This document shows, piece after piece, positions 42,473 through 50,932 of a stretch of DNA of 64,000 bases. The notes under the pieces are model-generated. The model searched no databases. It had not been told where the DNA came from and saw only the letters and a program-made list of their open reading frames with translations. This DNA is from Bacteroidia bacterium (lineage in GTDB: Bacteria > Bacteroidota > Bacteroidia > Bacteroidales > GWA2-32-17). Every line of letters begins with the position of its first letter. The first letter of the stretch is position 1. Made by a program: the position numbers and the translations under genes. The stretch spans positions 1 to 64,000 of the forward strand of contig JACREQ010000038.1 in NCBI GenBank assembly GCA_016218155.1, in the 5' to 3' direction.

Positions 42473-45400
42473 TTACAGTTTTACAAATTTCTCTCTTTTT
42501 ACAAACTTATCGTTTTTAATTTCTATTGTATAAATTCCTGAACTAAGTGAACCTAGGTCAACTTTCGTTTCAGACCGTAAAATTGTTTTTTCTATTACTG
42601 CCTTGCCTTCAATGTTGTATATTGTTATTATTGAAGATTCATTAATTTCATTACTAAAAATTATTTTTATAAAATCAGACGCCGGATTTGGGAAACATAT
42701 AAAATCATTGTTCTCTACAAAAATTTCATTTACTCCAATAAAACCTGTAGTGTCGGCATAAATTCCAAATCCATAGTCTTTGTAAATAGAAGTAGTGTCA
42801 ACAATAAAATTAACATTTGCAAATACTGTATCGTTTGAATTTATAACTATATGATGATTTGTTACCTGAGGTAATCCGGGCATATCAACATACAATTTAT
42901 AATTACCGTTTGGAATATTGTTAATTGAATAATATCCATTCTGATTTGTTAATTCAAATCGTGCAGGAAGCTGATTAGGTTGATACCTAATATATACAGT
43001 AGCATTTGCAACAGGAGCAAGAGAACCATCATACCTAACAAAACCATAAATTCTGCATTGTCCCCCAGTAGCTGGTGTCATTGTATACAAAGGTAAATTT
43101 GCCGCTAATGTATCACAACTACCAGTAGCTGTTAAAATAGTTGCATTTTCCCAGCTGTAAGAGTTATTGTAATATGAATTTGCAATGCCCGGATAAAGTA
43201 ACGGATTAATTTTAGATAATTTTAAATAGTAGTTTTGATTAGGTTCAGCCCAAAGAGAAAAACTTCCTGATGAAGTAAGATTGCAATTGCTAAATGGACT
43301 ATTTTCGTAACTAACATCATTAAATAATTCTGCCTTAAAATTAGAGAAATCAGTAACCAAAGATGATTGAGCAATTCCTTCTATTTTATTTGTTTTAAAA
43401 TTAACCCTGACAACAGTTGACGTGTCTCTACAAATTCCATTTACTGTAATCCAGTAAAAATCGTGATAACCATAATTATTGCTGTTAATTGTTACAACAG
43501 GATTTAGATTTGTAGGGAGAGGCGTGAAAATTGTTGACATTACAGTATCTAACCAATATCCATAACCATACCCTGATGATTGTGCATTCAAAAGATTAAA
43601 AACAGGACCACAAACTACAGAATCAGCAGGATTTACAAGATGGTTTGCAGGCATAATACTGCCAAAGTATACATTTACTGAATCGTAATTTGTACAGGAA
43701 CCATTATTTTCGAACCAATACATTGTAACGGTATCATTTTCATAAACTATAGCACGAATCCATGTACTGGAAGAATCGGCATAAGTAGGATTATAGTGAC
43801 TCGTAGAATCAATAGGGGCATCATAATATGCTATACCAGCTGGACCACTCCACTGACCACCAGTAGTAGTTGTTGTTGCAGAAATATGTGCAAATTTTCC
43901 GCATACAAAAAAATCTAAGCCCGCATCTGGCATTGGTACCGAATTAAAAATAATTGTAACAAAATCTGAAGAATCGCAAATGCCATTAATTTCGTGTAAT
44001 TGAAAAGTATATGTCCCAGCTGATGTAACAGTAACATTATAGCCAATAATATTAGAAATTCCAGGACCAGATACCATAGACCAACTTGATACATTCCCCG
44101 GAGCAGGTAAAGAACCTTGTAACTGATATGTTAAACCACATACTGCAGTATCGGGTCCGGCATTTGGCGTTGGAATAATACAGCAACCTGGGGTTCCAGA
44201 ATTTACCTGAACCTGATGATTGGTTAATATGCTCATACAACCATTATTTTGAACAACAAGGCTAATATCATAAATTCCCGCAGCACTCCATGTAACATAA
44301 AATGGTCCGACACCAGTGCCAGATAATACTGTTGCGGTTCCAAAATTCCATGAATAAGTAGACATAAATCCTCCGGTACCAGTGTAAACAACAACACCTG
44401 AATCACCTAAACAAATAGGAGATTCTGCGGCAAAAGTTGAAGTAGGAACCGATTGAAAATTAATTGTTACAGTATCAGAATCAACGCAGCCACCGTTGGT
44501 TTCAGTCCAAATGAACGAATAAGACCCTGGTTGAGGCACAGTAAAAGAAGAAGTTGGAGAAGTCGGATTTGTTAATACACCCATTACTGGTCCACTTAAT
44601 TGAGTCCACACTGCAGCACCCATTACACTAGGAATTGCTGCCATTGTATAATTTAGTTGACAAACATTAGCATCGGGTCCTGCATTTGCAACAGGTTGTT
44701 GAGTAAAAGTTACTTTAACAGTATCAGTACAAGTAATTCCAACAGAATTTGTTACCTGCCATATTAAATTAAATATTCCAGGATAAGAAGCAGTAATTAC
44801 GGCAGTTGGAGAATATATATTAGTATATGTTATACCTGATTGTGGTAGCCATTGAGTATTAACATCGCCTGTATTTACTGTAGCATTAAGCGTTGTAGTT
44901 AAACCACACACTGAAATATCGGGACCTGCATTTGCTGTACAAGTTAAGCATGCAGCAGGTGCAATATATGTTGTAGTATACATACAATTAGGGGCATTAG
45001 TAAAGATTGCAGTTAAAGTGTGTGAAGCTCCATCAGAAAAATTACCATATAGATTAAATGCTACAGGACTTGAAGAGTTTATGAATGGCCAATTAAAAAT
45101 ATAGGTGATTCCACTTGGTTGATCAGTTAAAATAATCTCGCCAGTCATTAAATAATTTGATGGGGAAAAATGAAAATACATATCACCAGAAACAGAATAT
45201 TGATTTGTTAATGGATTACAAGCTCCAACAATTGTAGTGATTGTATCAAAATTACAATAAACATTATAATTGTTAATAGTGCCTGCACCTCCCTGCCCAA
45301 TATTAGTTTGCTTAAATATAATATTTGCTGCCTGATTTAACGGATTTGTAAATAAAATAATATAGTATTGTCCGGTTTGTGAATTTGGAATATAAGCATA

Positions 45401-45823
45401 CTCCTGCCATGAAGGATCGGAACTACAATCTATCATATTGCCATCAGGATAACCACCCCCGGCACCTGAACTATGATGCGATACTGGAGTTCCAATTGCA
45501 GTAAGTTGATTTAAACAAGGTGCAGTATTGGAAGTAAATGGTCCCCACAAAACAAAATCAACATCTTGTTGTGGAACTGTATGAATTTCAATAGAGATAT
45601 CTCCCGGTTGTTCTACTAATAAATAGTACCATGAAGGATTTGGTAACGATGTTAGACATCCATAATTTGGACCTACTTCAGCTGTTCCTGTATTAATACT
45701 TAATGGAAAAATAAATGTTGTGTCGGTTCCTAAAGGTAATGCTCCATTACATAAACTATTTTGAGAATTTCCTTTAAAAGTTAACAAAGCAAATAATAAT
45801 AACAGATAAATATAGTTTTTCAT
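42473..45823 (-). CDS. T9SS type A cargo protein with repeated PKD/Ig-like modules (1116 aa)
   Basis: A signal peptide (MKNYIYLLLLFALLTFKGNSQ) leads into a domain with NPSWYYLLVEQPGDISIEIHTVPQQDVDFVLWGPF, a form seen in many exported Bacteroidota proteins. Beta-sandwich modules follow, each opening with NAGPDxxVCG or GLDFFVCG and closing with a VTINF- or VNVYF-type strand. A carboxypeptidase regulatory-like domain lies at about 945-1030 (CRIYGFVRYDGSLAPVANATVYIRYQPNQ). A type A sorting domain ends it (FICFPNPASDFIKIIFSN, GIYTIEIKNDKFVKREKFVKL). Modules such as GGQWSGPAGIAYYD and NPADSVVCGPVFNLLNAQ are shared with the 1098-aa neighbour. It is probably a surface adhesin; the ligand is unknown. 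Confidence 0.85.
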   Translation of the reverse strand: MKNYIYLLLLFALLTFKGNSQNSLCNGALPLGTDTTFIFPLSINTGTAEVGPNYGCLTSLPNPSWYYLLVEQPGDISIEIHTVPQQDVDFVLWGPFTSNTAPCLNQLTAIGTPVSHHSSGAGGGYPDGNMIDCSSDPSWQEYAYIPNSQTGQYYIILFTNPLNQAANIIFKQTNIGQGGAGTINNYNVYCNFDTITTIVGACNPLTNQYSVSGDMYFHFSPSNYLMTGEIILTDQPSGITYIFNWPFINSSSPVAFNLYGNFSDGASHTLTAIFTNAPNCMYTTTYIAPAACLTCTANAGPDISVCGLTTTLNATVNTGDVNTQWLPQSGITYTNIYSPTAVITASYPGIFNLIWQVTNSVGITCTDTVKVTFTQQPVANAGPDANVCQLNYTMAAIPSVMGAAVWTQLSGPVMGVLTNPTSPTSSFTVPQPGSYSFIWTETNGGCVDSDTVTINFQSVPTSTFAAESPICLGDSGVVVYTGTGGFMSTYSWNFGTATVLSGTGVGPFYVTWSAAGIYDISLVVQNNGCMSILTNHQVQVNSGTPGCCIIPTPNAGPDTAVCGLTYQLQGSLPAPGNVSSWSMVSGPGISNIIGYNVTVTSAGTYTFQLHEINGICDSSDFVTIIFNSVPMPDAGLDFFVCGKFAHISATTTTTGGQWSGPAGIAYYDAPIDSTSHYNPTYADSSSTWIRAIVYENDTVTMYWFENNGSCTNYDSVNVYFGSIMPANHLVNPADSVVCGPVFNLLNAQSSGYGYGYWLDTVMSTIFTPLPTNLNPVVTINSNNYGYHDFYWITVNGICRDTSTVVRVNFKTNKIEGIAQSSLVTDFSNFKAELFNDVSYENSPFSNCNLTSSGSFSLWAEPNQNYYLKLSKINPLLYPGIANSYYNNSYSWENATILTATGSCDTLAANLPLYTMTPATGGQCRIYGFVRYDGSLAPVANATVYIRYQPNQLPARFELTNQNGYYSINNIPNGNYKLYVDMPGLPQVTNHHIVINSNDTVFANVNFIVDTTSIYKDYGFGIYADTTGFIGVNEIFVENNDFICFPNPASDFIKIIFSNEINESSIITIYNIEGKAVIEKTILRSETKVDLGSLSSGIYTIEIKNDKFVKREKFVKL

Positions 45824-45912
45824 AATTATAATTTTAAGCAGTATGTTAATAAGACAAATTATTTTTGATTTGGTTGCCCGATAAATTAATTTTATTAAAA
45901 CTGTTGGTATAC

Positions 45913-45940
45913 TGTAGTCAGGTCTTTCGACCTGACTACA
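45913..45940. repeat. GTCAGGTC hairpin, copy 2
   Basis: A perfect 12-bp stem (TGTAGTCAGGTC at 45913-45924, loop TTTC, GACCTGACTACA at 45929-45940) lies 8 bases beyond the stop of the 1098-aa T9SS gene. It may act in termination, but the shared core with the hairpin at 42439 suggests a mobile or dispersed palindrome. The G+C content is above that of the surroundings. Confidence 0.65.
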
Positions 45941-45948
45941 ACAATAAG

Positions 45949-48900
45949 TTATAGTTTTATTACTCTTTTTACCGACTGCCCTTCATTAGTTACCATTCTG
46001 ATTAAATAGAATTGTTCTGTGGTGTTATTCTGAAAACTATAATTAATGGTGTGATTGCCTTGTTGCTTTGTTTCGTTACATATTGTTGCAACTTTATTTC
46101 CAAGCAAATCATAAATTTCAATCACAACAGGAGATGATTCCTGCAAATAGAAATGAATGTTGCAATTATCTGTAAATGGATTTGGTGAAACATATAAATT
46201 ACTTTCATCTATTGTCTGTTCGCTTACCGAAATCGGATCATAAATGTAAGATGATGTAGTATTCGTAACAACTGGTAAGTTATAATCGAAATAAATATAA
46301 GCTGTATTTTCTATCAAATCACCAACAGTTAAATTTGTTTTTGGTTTAATACTGTAACTTATATAACCATTACTTAGTGGTTCGTTAACATTGCTATCTG
46401 GCAATAAGATATTTGGGAATGTCCAAATTACAGTACCATGATCAAGTATTTGCATGTTTACAGGATGACTTGAACCTATTATTTGTAATGTTCCAACATC
46501 TAACAATGAACTTAATGTGTCTTTTAAAACAACAGTAAATGCAGTATCTGTTCCTGTATTTTGAAAATGTATTGTATAGTCCAGACTATTACCTGCTGCT
46601 AATTGCGCTGGTGTAAGCCCATTTATTGGACTAACTGTCTTTTCATTTGGATCAAAAGATCCAGCAACTGCTCTTTGAGGAAAAGTTGAATTATTTAAAG
46701 GTTGTATATCTCCTATAACAGGAAAAACATATGCAGAATCTTTAAGTAAAGTTCCTATTGCTAAGGTAGAAGGAATTGTTGTATTAATACTAATTCCTCT
46801 ATAAAAATTGGCAGGCAATAGAATATTATTCCATTCTAAAACATTACCATTAATAACATCCGGAGCAATTGAAGCTGAATCAAAAGTAATTCTTGAATCA
46901 ATAATAATTTTAATACTTGTGATAATTGAATATTGACCATTATTACATGCATTAAAATTATGCATACAAGTAAATCCGGGTCTTGCATTAGTTAAATAAC
47001 CATATATAGATAAACTTGTATCAGTACATAATGTTAATGCAAAATTATTTAGAGAATCTATTGCCCCCGACCCCGAAAAAACAGCAGTGTGTGTATTTGG
47101 ACTTGCCTGAATTGAATTTGGAAGAGACGGAATTGAAATATTATGATTACCTGACAAAGCAATATAATTATACTTACCAAATAAATCGGTAGCTACATAA
47201 TCATTATCTATTTTAACAACAATATTAGCTGCAGATTGATCTCCATTATCAAAGGTTCCATTTAAATTTAAATCATAAAAAACAGTCCCTTTTATTTCAT
47301 TACAGCCGTCAAAAAAAGTAATGCTTACTGTATCTGAGTTACTAAAAGAATTTAAAAGATTTGTTTCGGTAAGCACAAAAGTATAAACAGTACTAACAGA
47401 AGAATAATTTGGTAAAATTACTTGTGGATTTAACAACGTGCTATTTGAAAACAATACAGGTGCTGTTAAACAACTCCATTGAAAAGAACTGCCATTAATA
47501 AAATTCGGTATAGCATTAAAAGTATAAGATTGCCCACAGGTAATATCATCAGGTCCGGCAAATCCACAATCCTGAAAAGAAACATCAATAGTATCAACAG
47601 ACAAACAATCGTCAAATAATACCCCCCATCTCATCATCTTTAAAACATTTACAGATGAAGACTTAATCCAGGTGGATGGTAATAAACTATTTGTAGGCAT
47701 AAGATTCCCGTTTATTGTATCATAAAACTCTACACCGCCAGAGAGGCAAATCCATTGACCAACCCCTTGAATTGCAGGCGTTGCATTTAGATGAGCCCAT
47801 TGACCACAAACTGTAATATCGGTTCCGGCAACAGCTCTTGGAGACTCTTTAAATCTAACCCTAACAACGTTTGAAGTATCTCTGCATATACCATTAACAG
47901 TAATCCAATAAAAAGAATGAATACCAGAATAATTTATACCACCGGTATCAATTAAAGCATAAGGATCTGGAACATTTGCTGATGGTATAAATTGTGTGTT
48001 CATAACAGTATCCATCCAGTATCCATAACCATATGCAGGCAATTGGGCATTTAAAACCGGGCAAACAGGACCGCAAACTACTGAATCTGCCGGATCACCT
48101 AATGAAATAGCTGGTTGAATAGAAGCAAAATAAACATTTACAGAATCATATCCAGTACAAACACCATTACTTTCAAACCAATACATTGTTACTAAATCAT
48201 TTTCAGATGGGTATCGAATCCAGGTACAAGCAGAATCTATCTGTGAAGGAGTATAAGTTCCATTTTGTATATCATAATATGCTATGCCTGCTGGGCCACT
48301 CCATTGGCCACCAGTCACGCTTGGTGTTGCACAAATATGTGCCCATGAACCGCAAACTGTTATATCTAAACCTGCTGATGGCATTGGAACAACTTTAAAT
48401 TCAACCCTTACTGTATCTCTGTCAAAACATACTGAATTGTTAATATTTATTTCTTTCCAGACAAAATAGTAAATACCATAACTTGAAACCGTAACAACAC
48501 CATTAGGATCATTTGCAGGCACAAAATTAGAAGAACCTGGACTAGGTGGAACTGTTTGCATTGACCAAATACCACTGTGACCTGTTATACTCCACGCAGC
48601 GCCCAAATCATAAGATTGTCCGCAAATAGCAGTATCCAATCCTGCATTTGCATCGGGTTTCTGATAGAATGTTACAAGAACACTATCTGTACTAAAACAT
48701 GCTTGTGAATTTTGTCCATGCCAGTAAAACCAAACAGCCCTTTGACTATTTACCCAAAAACCAGAACCTAATACCGAAGCATCAACAATGGGATTCCAGG
48801 GAATAGGATCTAAAGCTGAAGGTGTAATGAGTATTCCGGGTACACTTGAAGTCCACCAACCATTTACAATACCCGAGCCTAATGTATCAGCTGCTAGTTG

Positions 48901-49245
48901 CATTGTTGTTCCACAAACAGATTGGGACATTCCGGCTTCTGAATGAGGTGGTTTAATAAATGTTATAACTACGTCATCAGCAGGTGTACAACCTGTTTCG
49001 TTCCATGTAAACGTTGCCTGAACTGAAGCACCTACATATGAAGGAATAAAAACATTAGCATTCGGATCAGTATTGGAAGGCGAATAAATTGCACCTACAG
49101 GTCCGGTCCAATAACCACTTACACCCAAAGAATGTAATTGTGTTGTTTGTCCACAGGCAATAGCATCGGGTCCTGCAGAAGGACATTGTGCAAAAATGCT
49201 AAATGTTATTACCAAAAATAACATTATAGATAAAAAGTATTTCAT
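45949..49245 (-). CDS. T9SS type A cargo protein with Ig-like modules and a DUF11-like region (1098 aa)
   Basis: A signal peptide (MKYFLSIMLFLVITFSIFAQ) is followed by about six beta-sandwich modules starting SAGPDAIACG, AGMSQSVCG, NAGLDTAICG, SAGLDITVCG, VCGPVCPVLNAQ and VAGTDITVCG. An SdrD-like B domain follows (CNEIKGTVFYDLNLNGTFDNGDQSAANIVVKIDNDYVATDLFGKYNY). A DUF11-like region (GNSLDYTIHFQNTGTDTAFTVVLKDTLSSLLDVGTLQIIGSS, ENTAYIYFDYNLPVVTN) precedes the sorting domain (LYVSPNPFTDNCNIHFYLQ, QFYLIRMVTNEGQSVKRVIKL). It is the likely full-length relative of the 474-aa gene next to it. A surface-exposed structural or adhesive protein is inferred. Confidence 0.85.
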   Translation of the reverse strand: MKYFLSIMLFLVITFSIFAQCPSAGPDAIACGQTTQLHSLGVSGYWTGPVGAIYSPSNTDPNANVFIPSYVGASVQATFTWNETGCTPADDVVITFIKPPHSEAGMSQSVCGTTMQLAADTLGSGIVNGWWTSSVPGILITPSALDPIPWNPIVDASVLGSGFWVNSQRAVWFYWHGQNSQACFSTDSVLVTFYQKPDANAGLDTAICGQSYDLGAAWSITGHSGIWSMQTVPPSPGSSNFVPANDPNGVVTVSSYGIYYFVWKEININNSVCFDRDTVRVEFKVVPMPSAGLDITVCGSWAHICATPSVTGGQWSGPAGIAYYDIQNGTYTPSQIDSACTWIRYPSENDLVTMYWFESNGVCTGYDSVNVYFASIQPAISLGDPADSVVCGPVCPVLNAQLPAYGYGYWMDTVMNTQFIPSANVPDPYALIDTGGINYSGIHSFYWITVNGICRDTSNVVRVRFKESPRAVAGTDITVCGQWAHLNATPAIQGVGQWICLSGGVEFYDTINGNLMPTNSLLPSTWIKSSSVNVLKMMRWGVLFDDCLSVDTIDVSFQDCGFAGPDDITCGQSYTFNAIPNFINGSSFQWSCLTAPVLFSNSTLLNPQVILPNYSSVSTVYTFVLTETNLLNSFSNSDTVSITFFDGCNEIKGTVFYDLNLNGTFDNGDQSAANIVVKIDNDYVATDLFGKYNYIALSGNHNISIPSLPNSIQASPNTHTAVFSGSGAIDSLNNFALTLCTDTSLSIYGYLTNARPGFTCMHNFNACNNGQYSIITSIKIIIDSRITFDSASIAPDVINGNVLEWNNILLPANFYRGISINTTIPSTLAIGTLLKDSAYVFPVIGDIQPLNNSTFPQRAVAGSFDPNEKTVSPINGLTPAQLAAGNSLDYTIHFQNTGTDTAFTVVLKDTLSSLLDVGTLQIIGSSHPVNMQILDHGTVIWTFPNILLPDSNVNEPLSNGYISYSIKPKTNLTVGDLIENTAYIYFDYNLPVVTNTTSSYIYDPISVSEQTIDESNLYVSPNPFTDNCNIHFYLQESSPVVIEIYDLLGNKVATICNETKQQGNHTINYSFQNNTTEQFYLIRMVTNEGQSVKRVIKL

Positions 49246-49315
49246 AATTAGTTTATTTAGTTGTTCTGCTATTTAAGACAAAATAGGGGTAAGTTTCGTT
49301 GCCTGTGACAGCTTA
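48210..49315. repeat. Tandem duplication, copy A: N-terminal coding part plus leader
   Basis: The coding sequence for residues 1 to about 345 of the 1098-aa protein and about 70 bases upstream align closely with 49710-50815. Long identical runs include the leader containing AAGACAAAATAGGGGTAA. A second shared block lies at 45949-46180 and 49321-49552 (sorting domain). Boundaries are approximate. Confidence 0.8.
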
Positions 49316-49320
49316 TTATT

Positions 49321-50745
49321 TTATAATTTTATTACTCTTTTTACCGATTGCCCTTCATTAGTTACCATTCTGATTAAATATAATTGTTCGGCATTACTAT
49401 TCTGAAAACTATAATTAATGGTGTGATTGCCTTGTTGCTTTGTTTCGTTACATATTGTTGCAACTCTATTTCCAAGCAAATCATAAATTTCTAGCACAAC
49501 AGGAGATGATTCCTGCAAATAGAAATGAATGTTGCAATTATCCTTACAAGGATTTGGAAATATTGATAAATTATCAAATACGATAGTATTATATAGGTTA
49601 AATATATTTTGTGGGTTATTGAAAGTAACATTTAAAGTATCAAAACCCGTACAAACGCCATTACTTTCAAACCAGTACATTGTTATAGTATCATTTAGGG
49701 AAGAATTATAAATCCATGTACAAGGTTGAAATTGATTTAAAGGAGTAATGTTACCATTTTGAGTATCATAATATACAATACCACCCGCAGGACTTGACCA
49801 AGATCCACCAGGAACAGATGGAGTTGCACAAATATATGCCCAATTACCAGCAACAGAAATATCTAAACCTGCATCAGGCATTGGAACAACTATAAACTCA
49901 ACCCTTACTGTATCTCTGTCAAAACATACTGAATTGTTAATATTCATTTCTTTCCAGACAAAATAGTAATCACCATAATTTGTAACTGTTACAGTTGCTG
50001 TTGGAGAAGTTGGTGGAATAAAGTTAGATGAACCTGGATTAGGTAGCGGTGCTGTTGACATAGACCACATACCACTGTGACTTGTTATACTCCATGCAGC
50101 TCCCAAATCATAAGACTTTCCGCAAACAGCAGTATCTATTCCTGCATGTGCATCGGGTTTCTGGTAAAATGTTACAAGTACACTATCCGTACTTAGGCAG
50201 CCTGAGGTGTTTTGTCCGTTCCAGTAAAACCAAACAGATCTTTGACTATTTACCCAGAAACCAGAACCTAATACCGATGCATCAACCATTGGATTCCACG
50301 GAATAGGATCAGTTCCTGAAGGTGTAATAAGTACTCCCGGCACACTTGATGTCCAATAGGCATTAATAATACCTGTACCAATAGTATCTGCAGCTAACTG
50401 TGTTGTTGTTCCACAAACAGAAAGTGACATACCCGCCTCAGCATGGGGAGATCTCATAAATGTAATAATTACATCATCAGCAGGTGTACAACCTGATTCG
50501 TTCCATGTAAATGTTGCCTGAACTGAAGCACCTACATATGAAGGAATAAAAACATTAGCATTCGGGTCAGTATTGGAGGGCGAATAAATTGCACCTACAG
50601 GTCCGGTCCAGTAACCGGCTACACCTAAAGAATGTAATTGTGCTGTTTGTCCACAGGCAGTTGCATCTGGTCCAGCAGAAGGACATTGTGCAAAACTGCT
50701 AAATGTTATTATCCAAAATAACATTATAGATAAAAAGTATTTCAT
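49321..50745 (-). CDS. T9SS type A cargo protein, shortened tandem paralogue (474 aa)
   Basis: The first 345 or so residues match the 1098-aa neighbour almost residue for residue (signal peptide, SAGPDATACG, AGMSLSVCG, HAGIDTAVCG and DAGLDISVAG modules), and the last 70 residues match its sorting domain. The central modules, the SdrD-like B domain and the DUF11-like region are absent. The frame is intact and the junction (FNNPQNIFNLYNTIVFDNLSIFPNPCKDN) reads cleanly, so this looks like a functional short form, not a pseudogene. The 70 bases upstream are also nearly identical to those of the neighbour, so both probably share regulation. The fourth module has lost its usual cysteine (ISVAGNW instead of ITVCGSW). 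Confidence 0.85.
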   Translation of the reverse strand: MKYFLSIMLFWIITFSSFAQCPSAGPDATACGQTAQLHSLGVAGYWTGPVGAIYSPSNTDPNANVFIPSYVGASVQATFTWNESGCTPADDVIITFMRSPHAEAGMSLSVCGTTTQLAADTIGTGIINAYWTSSVPGVLITPSGTDPIPWNPMVDASVLGSGFWVNSQRSVWFYWNGQNTSGCLSTDSVLVTFYQKPDAHAGIDTAVCGKSYDLGAAWSITSHSGMWSMSTAPLPNPGSSNFIPPTSPTATVTVTNYGDYYFVWKEMNINNSVCFDRDTVRVEFIVVPMPDAGLDISVAGNWAYICATPSVPGGSWSSPAGGIVYYDTQNGNITPLNQFQPCTWIYNSSLNDTITMYWFESNGVCTGFDTLNVTFNNPQNIFNLYNTIVFDNLSIFPNPCKDNCNIHFYLQESSPVVLEIYDLLGNRVATICNETKQQGNHTINYSFQNSNAEQLYLIRMVTNEGQSVKRVIKL

Positions 50746-50815
50746 AATTAGTTTATTTAGTTGTTCTGCTATTTAAGACAAAATAGGGGTAAATTTCGTT
50801 GCCCGGGATAACGTA
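49710..50815. repeat. Tandem duplication, copy B: N-terminal coding part plus leader
   Basis: Partner of copy A at 48210-49315. The differences are mostly single bases, pointing to a recent event or continuing gene conversion. From 50820 to 50932 the sequence is AT-rich and I see no gene in it. Confidence 0.8.
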
Positions 50816-50932
50816 TTTTACATAATTTCAACACTATTACAACATGCAACTATTTACATATTTTAATGTCGCGCTTTACATTAAACAGCATTTTTTAGAA
50901 AAACATAACAGTATATTACACAATTATAACAT

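Noticed and set aside
49321-50745. 474-aa T9SS gene as a pseudogene
   Set aside because: The frame is intact, the signal peptide and sorting domain are complete and the promoter region is kept, so a working short form is more likely.
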